From Deltaproteobacteria bacterium (GTDB lineage Bacteria > Myxococcota > Myxococcia > Myxococcales > SZAS-1), in contig JAFEBB010000028.1 of assembly GCA_018266075.1 (NCBI GenBank), forward strand, positions 25,666 to 89,665: DNA of 64,000 nt, written 5' to 3'. Under the pieces are notes generated by a model that saw only the letters and a list, made by a program, of their open reading frames with translations, searched no databases and was not told the origin of the DNA. Position numbers and translations under genes: made by a program. Positions 50,766 to 60,026 of the stretch are shown here, piece by piece. Position 1 is the stretch's first letter. The number at the start of each line of letters is the position of its first letter.

Positions 50766-51448
50766 TCCGGATCCGCGGGCTCAAGAAGAGCTATCCCGAC
50801 GGCCAGGGCGCTGCGCTCGCGGTGCTGAGCGACGTGGAGCTCGACGTGGAGAAGGGCGCGTTCGTGGCCCTCATGGGCCCGAGCGGCTCCGGCAAGAGCT
50901 CGCTGCTCCACGTGCTCGGCGGCCTGGACGCGGACTTCACGGGCGACGTGGAAGTGCTCGGCGAGAAGCTGGGCGCGCTGCCGGATCGCGCGCGCGCGCG
51001 GCTGCGCAACGCCAAGCTGGGCTTCGTCTTCCAGAGCTACCACCTGATCCCCACGCTGCCCGCGTGGCGCAACGTCGCGCTGCCCGCAGCGTTCGCGCCC
51101 GAGCCCGAGCCCGACGCCGAGGCGCGCGCCAAGGCTGCGCTCGCGCGCGTGGGCCTGGGCGAGAAGGCGCATCGCAAGCCCACCGAGCTCTCCGGCGGCG
51201 AGCGGCAGCGCGTGGCCATCGCCCGCGCGCTGTTTCACCGGCCGCCGCTGCTCTTGTGCGACGAGCCCACCGGAAATCTCGACGCCACCTCGGGTGCGGA
51301 GGTGCTCGCGCTCTTCAAGGAGCTGAACCAGAAGGACAGCGTCACCTTCGTCATCGCCACGCACGAGCAGCGCGTGGCCGATGCGGCGTCGCGCGTGATC
51401 CGCATCGAGAACGGCCGATTGGTGAACGCCGCGCGAGGTGCAGCGTGA
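50762..51448 (+). CDS. ABC transporter ATP-binding protein (LolD/MacB type)
   Basis: A 228-residue ATPase. Walker A is GPSGSGKSSLLHVLGGLD, the Q-loop is FVFQSYHLIPTL, the signature is LSGGERQRVAIARAL, Walker B is LLLCDEPTGNLD, and the switch His is ATHEQRVAD. The GLD after Walker A and FQ..LIP.L are typical of LolD/MacB exporters. GTG at 50762 overlaps the lipoprotein stop. It powers the permease that follows, overlapping by 4 bases. Confidence 0.93.
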   Translation: MIRIRGLKKSYPDGQGAALAVLSDVELDVEKGAFVALMGPSGSGKSSLLHVLGGLDADFTGDVEVLGEKLGALPDRARARLRNAKLGFVFQSYHLIPTLPAWRNVALPAAFAPEPEPDAEARAKAALARVGLGEKAHRKPTELSGGERQRVAIARALFHRPPLLLCDEPTGNLDATSGAEVLALFKELNQKDSVTFVIATHEQRVADAASRVIRIENGRLVNAARGAA

Positions 51449-52728
51449 GCGTCGCGCGGCTCGCGGGATTGGCCAGCGAGAACCTGCGCCGCGATCGCGC
51501 GGGCGCTGCCCTGTCGACGCTTGGGGTCGCGGTCGGCGTGGGCGCGCTCTGCTTCTTCGTGGCGCTGGGACTGGGCATCTCCGACGTGGTGCGCACCAAG
51601 GTCTTTCCCGTCGACGCGAAGTCGCTGGAGGTCGTGCCCGCGCAGCTCTCGCTCGGGGGGCTGCTCGGCGGCGGCAAGCTCGACGACGACGCGCTCAATC
51701 GACTGCGCGCCCTCGACGGCGCCGCCGCGGCCTGGCCCAAGATGGCCCTGCGCGTGCCCGCGATCTCGCGCTACGACGGCAGCTTCTTCGGCTCCAAGCT
51801 CGACATGGCGCTGGAGATCGTGATGGTCGGCGTGGATCCGCACCTCATGGCCGACGTGGTGCCGCCGGAGAAGTTCGTGGATCCCGTGGAACAGAGCGCG
51901 CCCATTCCGGCGATCGCCAGCACGCGGCTACTCGAGATCTACAACAAGAGCTTCGCGCCCTCGCGACACCTGCCGCACCTCACGCCGAGCCTGCTCACCG
52001 GCTTTCAGTTTCCCGTCGAGGTGGGCGTGTCGTTCGTGACCAACGTGAACGCCGGCGTGCGCATGCCCGTGAAGTCCGAGGTGGTGGGCTTCTCGGATCG
52101 CGCCATGCTCGCGGGCATCACCGTGCCGCTCGATGTCGTGAAGCGCCTCAACGCCCGCTACAACCAGGACGCCGCCACGTACACCGCCGTCACCCTGCAG
52201 GCCAAGACGCCGGACGATGTCCCGCGGCTGGCGCAGGCCGTGCGTGCCATGGGCTTCGGCATCGACGACGAGGATCGGCAGCGCGCCGAGCAAGCCGGTG
52301 CCGCGGTCGCGCTGGCCACGGGTGCGCTCTCGCTGCTCGCGGTGCTGATTTGCGCGCTCGCCGCGGTGAACATCGGCCAGACGCTCTTCGCCGCCTTGCG
52401 CGCTCGCGCCCGCGAGATCGGGGTGATGCGCGCGGTGGGTGCCACGCGAAGCCAGATCGCCGCGATGGTGCTGCTCGAGGCGGCACAAGTCGGAGTCTTC
52501 GGCGGCGCCATCGGAACCGCGGGCGCACGCGCGCTCGCTTACCTGGTCGACCTGGCCGCGCTGCGCACCCTGCCCCAATTCCCCTTCGAGCCGGACACGT
52601 TCTTCGAGTTTCCTCCTTGGCTGCTCGCCTCGGGCGTGGGACTGGGGCTGCTCGCGGCGGTGCTTGGGGCCTTGCTCCCGGCGCGCGCCGCGGCGAGTCT
52701 CGACCCTGCCCGCGTCCTCGCCGGCTGA
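51445..52728 (+). CDS. MacB/FtsX-type ABC permease
   Basis: A 427-residue permease with one N-terminal helix (GVAVGVGALCFFVALGLGI), a large periplasmic domain (~45-270) and three C-terminal helices with ALRARAREIGVMRAVGATRSQIAAMVLLEA, the MacB/FtsX signature. It partners the ATPase encoded just upstream (start GTG at 51445 overlaps its stop). This mechanotransmission type moves no small solute across the membrane; lipoprotein release or envelope export is inferred. Confidence 0.9.
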   Translation: MSVARLAGLASENLRRDRAGAALSTLGVAVGVGALCFFVALGLGISDVVRTKVFPVDAKSLEVVPAQLSLGGLLGGGKLDDDALNRLRALDGAAAAWPKMALRVPAISRYDGSFFGSKLDMALEIVMVGVDPHLMADVVPPEKFVDPVEQSAPIPAIASTRLLEIYNKSFAPSRHLPHLTPSLLTGFQFPVEVGVSFVTNVNAGVRMPVKSEVVGFSDRAMLAGITVPLDVVKRLNARYNQDAATYTAVTLQAKTPDDVPRLAQAVRAMGFGIDDEDRQRAEQAGAAVALATGALSLLAVLICALAAVNIGQTLFAALRARAREIGVMRAVGATRSQIAAMVLLEAAQVGVFGGAIGTAGARALAYLVDLAALRTLPQFPFEPDTFFEFPPWLLASGVGLGLLAAVLGALLPARAAASLDPARVLAG

Positions 52729-52731
52729 CCC

Positions 52732-53454
52732 ATGACCTCGCCCACGCCCAGCCCCGCCCCGAAGATCACGCGCGTCGACCGGATCCTGGCCGTGGTGGCC
52801 GCCCTCGGCGGGCTCTTGCTCGTGGGCGATCAGCTCGGGCTCGCGTTCGGCGCCCGCTCGCACGAGGTGGCGCACCTCCTCGACACGCCGCCGTTGTGGC
52901 TTTGGATCCCCGCGCTGCTGGTGGTGCTCGGCGGCGCAGCCGTCGCCGTCCTCGGCCCGCGGATGGGGCGCGACCCGCGGCTGGTGCGGGTGCCGCTGCT
53001 CATCCTGGTGCTGGTGGGGTTCATCGACGGCCCGGTGATGCCCGACGTTCGCCCGGACTCGATGGATCTCGACGCGCTCGGCTCGGTGAAGGTCTTCGGC
53101 GGCATGGTGGAAGAGCTCGCCGCGGCCATGGGCAAGCTGCCCGCGACCGAGGCCGACATCGAGCCCGCGCTGAAGCAGATGCCGCCGCCGCCGTTTCTGA
53201 TTCACGGGGTGCGGCCGGCGAAGTGGAACGTCCGGGTGCGCTCGGGTTGTCGGGGGCCGGCGACGAACGTGGAGGACACGCCGCCGGGCACGTACCTCTA
53301 CTGCCTCAACGGCGACGCCTCGCAGGTGTGGATCACCGCGGTGGGCCTCACCAGCGAGCGCTACGGCGCGCCGGAGATCCTCAGCCATGACGCGAAGCCG
53401 GTGATCGCGGCGGTGAAATGGCCCCTGACGCTCGAGGGCGGCCCGGTGCAGTAG
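52732..53454 (+). CDS. Membrane protein of unknown function
   Basis: A 240-residue protein with about three N-terminal helices (RILAVVAALGGLLLVGDQLGLAFG; LWLWIPALLVVLGGAAVAVLG; VRVPLLILVLVGFIDG) and a periplasmic C-terminal domain with two Cys (GCRGPATN, YLYCLNGD), which could pair. It starts 3 bases after the permease stop, so it is probably part of the exporter operon. It converges on the DUF697 gene. No family recognised. Confidence 0.65.
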   Translation: MTSPTPSPAPKITRVDRILAVVAALGGLLLVGDQLGLAFGARSHEVAHLLDTPPLWLWIPALLVVLGGAAVAVLGPRMGRDPRLVRVPLLILVLVGFIDGPVMPDVRPDSMDLDALGSVKVFGGMVEELAAAMGKLPATEADIEPALKQMPPPPFLIHGVRPAKWNVRVRSGCRGPATNVEDTPPGTYLYCLNGDASQVWITAVGLTSERYGAPEILSHDAKPVIAAVKWPLTLEGGPVQ

Positions 53455-53457
53455 GGC

Positions 53458-54054
53458 TCAGAAGCTCCTCAGCAGCTCTTCCTTCTTGCGGTTGAACTCC
53501 TCATCGGTGAGGAGCCCGCTCTTGAAGGCGTCGTTGAGCTGCGCGAGCTTGTCTTTGAGCGTCGCGTTGTCCTTGTTGGCCGCTTCCTTCTCCGCGCGCT
53601 TCTCTTTGTAGACCTTCTGGAACATCGAGCGCAGATCCTCGGCTGCCACCCCGCGCCCGCTGCGGAAGTAGAAGTCGCTCACCTCGCCGACGGCGTACGT
53701 CAGCGCGTACGCCATCGCGGGCCCCACCACCCAGCCGAAGAAGGGCACGAACTTCGCCGCAGCGAGGATCACGTTCTGGGCCACCAGGCTCGCGCCAAAG
53801 GTGGAGAGGATCTCCAGCACGCTCTTCTTGTCGAGCTTCTGCCCGTGGATCCGGCCGATGCCCTGCACCAGGCCAATCTGGATGGGCGAGATGAGCGCCA
53901 CGTCGAGGAAAGGGATGGGCTGAATCGCCACCGCGCCCGAGGCGATGCTGCACACCTGGATGAGGTCGCGCACGGCGGCGGTCTTGGTGGCGTCGTCGGC
54001 GTTGTCGTAGCCGCCCTCGAGCACCTTCTTCAGCGTGTCCATGTAGCTGGTCAT
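53458..54054 (-). CDS. DUF697-like membrane protein with SHOCT tail
   Basis: A 198-residue protein. The first ~135 residues match the DUF697 pattern (IQPIPFLDVALISPIQIGLVQGIGRIHGQKLDKKS, then AKFVPFFGWVVGPAMAYALTYAVGEVSDFYF), with two membrane hairpins. The last ~30 residues (LAQLNDAFKSGLLTDEEFNRKKEELLRSF) form a SHOCT domain. GGGAGGGC lies before the ATG at 54054, chosen over an upstream start. Divergent from the kinase at 54144. Function unknown. Confidence 0.82.
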   Translation of the reverse strand: MTSYMDTLKKVLEGGYDNADDATKTAAVRDLIQVCSIASGAVAIQPIPFLDVALISPIQIGLVQGIGRIHGQKLDKKSVLEILSTFGASLVAQNVILAAAKFVPFFGWVVGPAMAYALTYAVGEVSDFYFRSGRGVAAEDLRSMFQKVYKEKRAEKEAANKDNATLKDKLAQLNDAFKSGLLTDEEFNRKKEELLRSF

Positions 54055-54143
54055 GCCGCCCTCCCAGGCGATGGCTGCATGCTCGCATGAAGGGCGGCGC
54101 ACCGCTCGCCCAAGGTCGGGAGTTCCCGCTATCCTCCCGCGGC

Positions 54144-55859
54144 ATGGAGCAGCTCGGCCCGTACGACCTCGTGGAGCGCCTCGGCCAGGGCGGCATGGCG
54201 GAGGTCTTCCTCGCCCGCCGCCAGGTGGAGGGCGTGGAGAAGCGGCTGGTCATCAAGCGCATCCTCCCGGACTTCGCGGAGATGAGCGACTTCGTGCAGA
54301 TGTTCATCAACGAGGCGCGCATCGCGGCCACGCTGGAGCACCCCAACATCACCCAGCTCCTCGACTTCGGTCAGGTCGACGGCCGCTACATCCTCGCCAT
54401 CGAGTACGTGCAGGGCACCGACTTCGCCGCGCTGATCCGCAACGCCACGGCCGCGGGCGAGTTCTTGCCCGAAGAGGTGGTGCTCAAGATCGCCGCGTTC
54501 ACCTGCGAGGCGCTCGCGTACGCGCACGCGCTCACCGATGAGAACGGCGAGGCGCTCGGCTTCATCCACCGCGACATCTCGCCCGACAACATCCTCCTGG
54601 GCGCGAACGGTGCGGTGAAGGTCAGCGACTTCGGCATCGCCAAGCTGCGCACGCTTCCGAAAGTCACCAAGACCGGCACCCTCAAGGGCAAGCCCGCCTA
54701 CGCCGCACCCGAGTACCTGCGCGGCAAGGGCATCACCCCGCAGTGCGATCTCTTCTCGCTGGGCGTGGTGATCTTCGAGGGACTCACCGGCCGCAAGCCG
54801 TTCGAGGGCGCGGATCTCCTCGAGGTGATGCGCAAGGTGGTGAAAGACCCCACGCCCGACATCGCCGACTACCGCGCCAACGTGCCCGAGGCCGTGGTGC
54901 GCGTGGTCGAGCGCGCGATGCAGAAGGAGCCCGCGGACCGCTACGCCGATGCAGGCGAGATGCTCGCCGACATCGAGGCCGCGCTGCACGAGCTGGGTCG
55001 ACCGGCCACCGGGCGCGTGATCGCCGCACAGGTGGCGCGCTGGGCTCCGGGAAAGAAGGGGACGGGCAACACGCCGGTGGGCGTCGAAGCTGGCAACGCG
55101 CCGACCGCGATCAAGTCGGATCCCAAGGCGCCCGCACCCGGCACCGACGCGACCTACATCGCCCAGAAGAGCCTCGCGCCCATGCCCGCGGCAAACGCGA
55201 CCGTCGGCGGACGGGGACGCACGGCCGTCCAGCCCAAGGTTCCGGTGGGACGCGCCAGCACCGTCGCGGCAAATTCGGCCCCGCCGCCCACACGAACGGC
55301 CGCCAACGACGCCCGTCCGCCCTCGCGAAAGTCGGCGTCGAAGTGGGCCTCGGTGGAAGGCGAAGACGCCCCCGAGACCTTGCCCGAGAAGGAGCTGGAT
55401 CCGGTGCTCGCCGCGCAGAAGCGCGCCTTCGAGCTCGCCGACGAGGAGCTCGACGACGACGAGGAGCGCCGCCGCCGGCCGGGCATGGAGGGCACCAAGC
55501 CCAAGGTGCCCATGGCCGCGCTGGTGGGCGTGATGGTGGTCTGCGGCCTCGGCGTGGTGGGCTTCATGGCCTTCGCGCCCAAGCAGCATCGGATCCTGCA
55601 GCACGCCGAGGTGTCGAAGACGCCGGACAAGCAGCTGGTGGTGAACGTGGTGAACCCCAACCTGGGCGCCGACGTCTTCATCAACGGCGGCATGATCGGC
55701 CACACGCCGCTCACCGTGGACAACACCTACCCCTTCGGCCAGCACGTCGCCGTCGACATCCGCGCCCTGGGCTTCCCGCCGCTGGAGACCGAGTTCATTG
55801 GCGGCATCGGCCAGAAGATCGACGTCACCTTCGCCCAGCCGCCGCCCGACGACGAGTGA
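54144..55859 (+). CDS. Membrane Ser/Thr protein kinase with PEGA domain
   Basis: A 571-residue Pkn-type kinase. Kinase domain ~5-285: LGQGGMAEVFL loop, catalytic Lys in LVIKRIL, HRDISPDNILL, DFG in VSDFGIAKL, and APEY. A long disordered Pro/Thr-rich linker leads to one helix (VPMAALVGVMVVCGLGVVGFMAF), then a C-terminal PEGA domain outside (NPNLGADVFINGGMIGHTPLTV). All catalytic residues are intact. ATG at 54144. No cognate phosphatase gene nearby; a surface protein gene follows. Confidence 0.9.
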   Translation: MEQLGPYDLVERLGQGGMAEVFLARRQVEGVEKRLVIKRILPDFAEMSDFVQMFINEARIAATLEHPNITQLLDFGQVDGRYILAIEYVQGTDFAALIRNATAAGEFLPEEVVLKIAAFTCEALAYAHALTDENGEALGFIHRDISPDNILLGANGAVKVSDFGIAKLRTLPKVTKTGTLKGKPAYAAPEYLRGKGITPQCDLFSLGVVIFEGLTGRKPFEGADLLEVMRKVVKDPTPDIADYRANVPEAVVRVVERAMQKEPADRYADAGEMLADIEAALHELGRPATGRVIAAQVARWAPGKKGTGNTPVGVEAGNAPTAIKSDPKAPAPGTDATYIAQKSLAPMPAANATVGGRGRTAVQPKVPVGRASTVAANSAPPPTRTAANDARPPSRKSASKWASVEGEDAPETLPEKELDPVLAAQKRAFELADEELDDDEERRRRPGMEGTKPKVPMAALVGVMVVCGLGVVGFMAFAPKQHRILQHAEVSKTPDKQLVVNVVNPNLGADVFINGGMIGHTPLTVDNTYPFGQHVAVDIRALGFPPLETEFIGGIGQKIDVTFAQPPPDDE

Positions 55860-55886
55860 TTCACCGCGCGTGCTAGCGTTTCGGGC

Positions 55887-57692
55887 ATGCGCCTTCCCAT
55901 CGCTCTGGCCGTCTTGCTCGCCGCGGGTTCCGCGCGCGCCGCGGTGATCAACGTCTCGCCCGCCGACGGGAACACCGCGTACACCAAGATCGAAGGCGCG
56001 AACCCCGGCGACGAGGTGGTCATCGCCCCGGGCACGTACGCGTTCCGCGTGTACCTGGAGCAGCAGGCGCCCGCGAGCGCGCCCATCTACATCCACGCGC
56101 AGGATCCCTCGAACCCACCGGTCTGGGACTTTGGCAACACCGACATCGAGAGCGAGCCCGGCAGCTACACCGCGCCCGACAAGAACCGCGGCTGCTGGCA
56201 GCTCTCCGGCGCGTCGAACATCCACATCGACGGCATCGTCTTCACCCACTGCCGCGACTCGGTGCACCCCGGCGCCGGCGCGGGCATTCGTTACTACAAC
56301 GGCACCACCGGACTCTTGATTACAAACTGCGTCTTCCACGACAACGACAACGGCCTCACCGGCGGCACCATCGGCGACGACGGTGTCACCCAGAGCGAAG
56401 CCACCATCGAGTTCTCAGAGTTCTACAGTAACGGCAACCTCAACGCCTCGGCCGCCACACACAACATCTACAACTACGGCGGCTACTTCACGCTGCGCTT
56501 CTCCTATTTGCACGATCCCACGCAGGCGCAGAACCTTCACTGCCGCGCGATCAATTCAACAATTGAATACAACTGGTTCGATCGAGCCGCCGCCTACGTG
56601 GGCGACTTGATGACCAACGACGACTACGCCAACAACCCGGTGGGCTCGCTTCAGCAGACCATGCTCGTGCGCGGGAACGTGATCATCCAGGCCGGAACGC
56701 AGGCCAACACCGGCCAGATCTGGGCGCTCTACAACGACGAGGCCTCGGGCTCGCCGGTGAGCTTCTCGGTCACGGCCGAGTACAACACCGTCATCGGCGC
56801 GGGCGGGCACGCGGCGTTCATCCACCTCTCCAACGCCGACCAGACGGTGATGAGCGCCGAGCTCGACAACAACATCATCTCCGGCACCAGCCAGCCCACG
56901 CTCGTGGAGGACACCGGCTTCGCCACCGTCACCGGCACGAACAACTGGATCCAGACCGGCGCCGACGCGACCGGGCTCTCCAACAGCATCGTGGGTAGCG
57001 CGCCCGGCTACACCGACGCCGCGAACCTCGACTTCACGCTCGCCACCGGCAGCGCCGCCATCGGCGCGGCGGACCTCAGCGTGGGCAACCTGCCCACGGC
57101 CGAGTACTTCCAGAACGAGAGCGTCACCCGCGAGTACCGCGCGCGCGCGAGCGCCAACGACCTCGGCGCCTTCGAGCACGACACGCAGGGCAGCGGCATC
57201 GGCCCCTACGGCGACGGCGGCTTCGTCTCCACGAGCGGCACCACCACGTCGACCTCGACATCGAGCGCGTCGAGCACGGGCGCGACGACGGCGACGTCGA
57301 CGACGACCGGCACGTCGAGCACCTCGACCACGACCGCGAGCTCGACGACGGGCACCAGCTCCAGCTCGACCACGACCGCTGCATCGACGACCGGCGCGTC
57401 GACCGGCACCGAGACCTCGACCACCAGCAGCGGATCCGGATCCACCAGCGCGAGCTCGACAGGCGGAACGTCGAGCGGCGCGTCCAGCAGCTCGACCACC
57501 GGAGGCGGCAGCGCGGGCGGCTCCACCACCGGCGGCACACCTGGCAAGGTCAACGGCGGCTGCGGCTGCTCGGCCGGCTCCGACGGTTCGCCGCTCTGGC
57601 TCGCGTTCGGGCTCGCTGTGCTGATCAGTACCAGGCGGGCACGCAGCTTCCGCCGTAGTGCGGCGGATGCCGAGCGATGTTCCCCGAGGTGA
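55887..57692 (+). CDS. Parallel beta-helix surface protein with MYXO-CTERM-like tail
   Basis: A 601-residue protein. A signal peptide (MRLPIALAVLLAAGSARA) is followed by a beta-helix domain (~25-430): NIHIDGIVFTHCRDSVHPG, GLLITNCVFHDNDNGL, ATIEFSEFYSNGNLNAS. A Ser/Thr/Gly linker of about 120 residues is next. The end, GGCGCSAGSDGSPLWLAFGLAVLI then RRARSFRR, resembles MYXO-CTERM sorting signals. It runs about 10 residues beyond the usual Arg cluster and overlaps the convergent gene by 68 bases. Secreted, perhaps polysaccharide binding or cleavage (inference). Confidence 0.8.
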   Translation: MRLPIALAVLLAAGSARAAVINVSPADGNTAYTKIEGANPGDEVVIAPGTYAFRVYLEQQAPASAPIYIHAQDPSNPPVWDFGNTDIESEPGSYTAPDKNRGCWQLSGASNIHIDGIVFTHCRDSVHPGAGAGIRYYNGTTGLLITNCVFHDNDNGLTGGTIGDDGVTQSEATIEFSEFYSNGNLNASAATHNIYNYGGYFTLRFSYLHDPTQAQNLHCRAINSTIEYNWFDRAAAYVGDLMTNDDYANNPVGSLQQTMLVRGNVIIQAGTQANTGQIWALYNDEASGSPVSFSVTAEYNTVIGAGGHAAFIHLSNADQTVMSAELDNNIISGTSQPTLVEDTGFATVTGTNNWIQTGADATGLSNSIVGSAPGYTDAANLDFTLATGSAAIGAADLSVGNLPTAEYFQNESVTREYRARASANDLGAFEHDTQGSGIGPYGDGGFVSTSGTTTSTSTSSASSTGATTATSTTTGTSSTSTTTASSTTGTSSSSTTTAASTTGASTGTETSTTSSGSGSTSASSTGGTSSGASSSSTTGGGSAGGSTTGGTPGKVNGGCGCSAGSDGSPLWLAFGLAVLISTRRARSFRRSAADAERCSPR

Positions 57693-58299
57693 GGATGCTG
57701 TAGCCCTCGTCGCACGCGCCGTTCAGCTTCACCACGATCTCGTTGGGCGGATCATTCGGATCCACCGCCGCGCAGAGCCCGGAGGCGTTGAGCGCGTCCA
57801 CCACCGCGTTGGCGAAGTCGGTGGGCTGCAGCACCAGCGGGCAGCAGGGAAAGCCCTGGGTGGTGTCGAAGTACTCCGGGTGCTGCGCCATCACCGCCTC
57901 GATGGCCGTGTTCACCGCCCCTGCGAAGTTCGTCGGCAGGTCCGCGCACTGGTAGTCCACGACTGTCGATGCGCTGCAGTCCTGGGCGCCGCTGGTGTCG
58001 CAGACGATCTGCACGCCCGTGCTCCCGCTCGAGCTGGTTGCGCCCGTCGTGCTCGACGCGCTCGTGCTTCCTGCCGACGTCGACGCGGCCGACGACGTGC
58101 CCGTGGCACTCGCCGCGCTGGTGCCCGCGCCGCTCGAAGATCCCGTGGCGCTGCTGCTGGAGATCGCTCCGGAGCCGCTGGTCGACGACGCGCTCGACGT
58201 GCCTGTCGCGGCAGCGCTGTGGCTCGCGCCGCTGGGCGCGGCATGCTGCGGTGCGCAACCCGCCAGGACGATCGCCGCGATCCACGTTCCAGCTCGCAT
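57625..58299 (-). CDS. Lipoprotein with Ser/Thr linker and Cys-rich domain
   Basis: A 224-residue lipoprotein. The signal MRAGTWIAAIVLAGCAP has Cys at residue 15. About 75 residues of Ser/Ala/Thr/Gly linker follow, then a globular domain with eight Cys (IVCDTSGAQDCSAST, YQCADLPTNF, FPCCPLVLQPT, GLCAAVDP, GACDEGYS, GSCVPAWY). Its 3' end overlaps the tail of the MYXO-CTERM gene by 68 bases. Function unknown. Confidence 0.7.
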   Translation of the reverse strand: MRAGTWIAAIVLAGCAPQHAAPSGASHSAAATGTSSASSTSGSGAISSSSATGSSSGAGTSAASATGTSSAASTSAGSTSASSTTGATSSSGSTGVQIVCDTSGAQDCSASTVVDYQCADLPTNFAGAVNTAIEAVMAQHPEYFDTTQGFPCCPLVLQPTDFANAVVDALNASGLCAAVDPNDPPNEIVVKLNGACDEGYSILTSGNIARHPPHYGGSCVPAWY

Positions 58300-58403
58300 C
58301 CCGGGAGGGTACCCCAGGGCCGCTCCCTTCCTTGCCCCGGTGTGGGTCCGGGTGCGAGGATTTGGGTCCGGCCGCGCGGGTAGGACGCGCCGGAAATTGG
58401 CCC

Positions 58404-60026
58404 ATGGCGGAGAGCGAGAACGCAGCCCAGCCGCCTCGAGCGGAAGCTACCGACCCGCTCGTGGGCAAGGTGCTCAACGGGCGTTTCAAGGTGCTCGAGC
58501 GCATCGGCGCGGGCGGCATGGGGCGCGTGTACAAGGCGCTGCAGGCGCCGCTCGATCGCCCCGTGGCGCTGAAGGTCCTCAACCCGAACTACGCGACGGA
58601 CCAAGATCCCGCGTTCGCCAAGCGCTTCATCCTCGAGGCGTCGGTGAGCAGCAAGCTCACCCACCCGAACTCGATCACCATCTTCGACTACGGCCGCAGC
58701 GAGGAAGGCACCTTCTTCATCGCCATGGAGTACCTGCAGGGCCGCACGCTCCATCAGGCCATCGCCGCCGAGGGCTGCCTCAACGCGCCGCGGGTGGTGC
58801 ACATCGCGCGGCAGATCTGTCGCGCGCTGCGCGAGGCGCACGGGCTGGGCATCGTGCACCGCGATCTCAAGCCCGCGAACGTGATGCTCTTGCACCACGG
58901 CGACGACGAAGACTTCGTGAAGGTCCTCGACTTCGGCCTGGTGAAGTTCTTCTCCGAGGGCCAGAACCCCAGCCCGGAAGAAGGCGAGCTCACCCAGGGC
59001 GGCATCTTCCTCGGCTCGCCCACGTACATGGCGCCCGAGCAGGCTCGCAACCAGGCCGATCCGCGCAGCGACATCTACTCGCTGGGCATCGTGCTGTACC
59101 ACATGCTCTCCGGCCGCCCGCCCTTCAGCGGCAAGGCGCCGGTGGACATCATCCTCAAGCACGTGAACGAGGCGCCGCCGCCGTTCCGCCCCGAGCTCAA
59201 GGTTCCCGCGGATCTCGAGGCGGTGGTGATGCGCTCGCTGGCGAAAGATCCGGCGGCGCGCTTCCAGTCGATGGACGAGTTCCTCGAGGCGCTCAAGCGG
59301 CTGGGCACGATCTCGCCGAGCGACATCCTGCTCACCGACTTCGCCTCGCAGCCGAGCCGACCGCCGCCCATTCCCACCGGCGCCAACTCGCGGCCGGCCT
59401 CGCGAAGTGGGCTCCGGCCGGCGACGCCGCAGTTGGTGAACGCCGGCTCTGCGCCGCGGCCGTCGCTCGCAGGGCCGCTGCGGCCCGACGAGGAAGTGAC
59501 CAACCCGGATCGCTCACGCGTGATGAGCGGGCCGGTGCTCGGCGTCGCGGGCATGATCGTCGCGGCGCTGCTGGGCACGCTCGGCGTGATGGTGTTCGGC
59601 AAGAAGCCGGAGCCCGTGCCCGCGCCGAACCCGACGCCGGTGACCACGCCGGTTCCCACGCCGGGCCCCGCGCAACACAGCCTGCACGCGGAGAGCACGC
59701 CAGCGGGCGCGACGGTGAGCTTGAACGGCAAGGTGCTCGGCAAGACGCCGCTGGATGTCCGCGTGGACGGCGACGCGCCGCCGCAGCTCCAGTTCTCGCT
59801 CGACGGCTATGAGTCGCGCTCCGTGGCCGCCGCGCTCAAGGGCGACGCGTTCGCCGCCAGCGCCCAGCTGCTGAAGACGCCCGTCCTCGCGCCCACGCCC
59901 GCGCCGAACCCCACGCCCACCACGACGGTGAAGTCGGGCCACGGGAAGAAGAAGAGCGGTTCCAGCAGAGAGAGCTCCTCCACGAATTCCGCGCCCTCTG
60001 GATACAAGGATGACCCGTACAAGTAG
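58404..60026 (+). CDS. Membrane Ser/Thr protein kinase with PEGA domain, coupled to a TonB receptor
   Basis: A 540-residue Pkn-type kinase. Kinase domain ~28-290: IGAGGMGRVYKA loop, VALKVL (Lys), IVHRDLKPANVMLL, LDFGLVKF and YMAPEQARN are all intact. A Pro-rich linker precedes one helix (VLGVAGMIVAALLGTLGVMVF); the outer part has a PEGA domain (STPAGATVSLNGKVLGKTPLDV) and a Ser/Lys-rich end. Start ATG at 58404. Its 3' end overlaps by 17 bases the TPR-TonB receptor gene, so both are cotranslated. Confidence 0.9.
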   Translation: MAESENAAQPPRAEATDPLVGKVLNGRFKVLERIGAGGMGRVYKALQAPLDRPVALKVLNPNYATDQDPAFAKRFILEASVSSKLTHPNSITIFDYGRSEEGTFFIAMEYLQGRTLHQAIAAEGCLNAPRVVHIARQICRALREAHGLGIVHRDLKPANVMLLHHGDDEDFVKVLDFGLVKFFSEGQNPSPEEGELTQGGIFLGSPTYMAPEQARNQADPRSDIYSLGIVLYHMLSGRPPFSGKAPVDIILKHVNEAPPPFRPELKVPADLEAVVMRSLAKDPAARFQSMDEFLEALKRLGTISPSDILLTDFASQPSRPPPIPTGANSRPASRSGLRPATPQLVNAGSAPRPSLAGPLRPDEEVTNPDRSRVMSGPVLGVAGMIVAALLGTLGVMVFGKKPEPVPAPNPTPVTTPVPTPGPAQHSLHAESTPAGATVSLNGKVLGKTPLDVRVDGDAPPQLQFSLDGYESRSVAAALKGDAFAASAQLLKTPVLAPTPAPNPTPTTTVKSGHGKKKSGSSRESSSTNSAPSGYKDDPYK

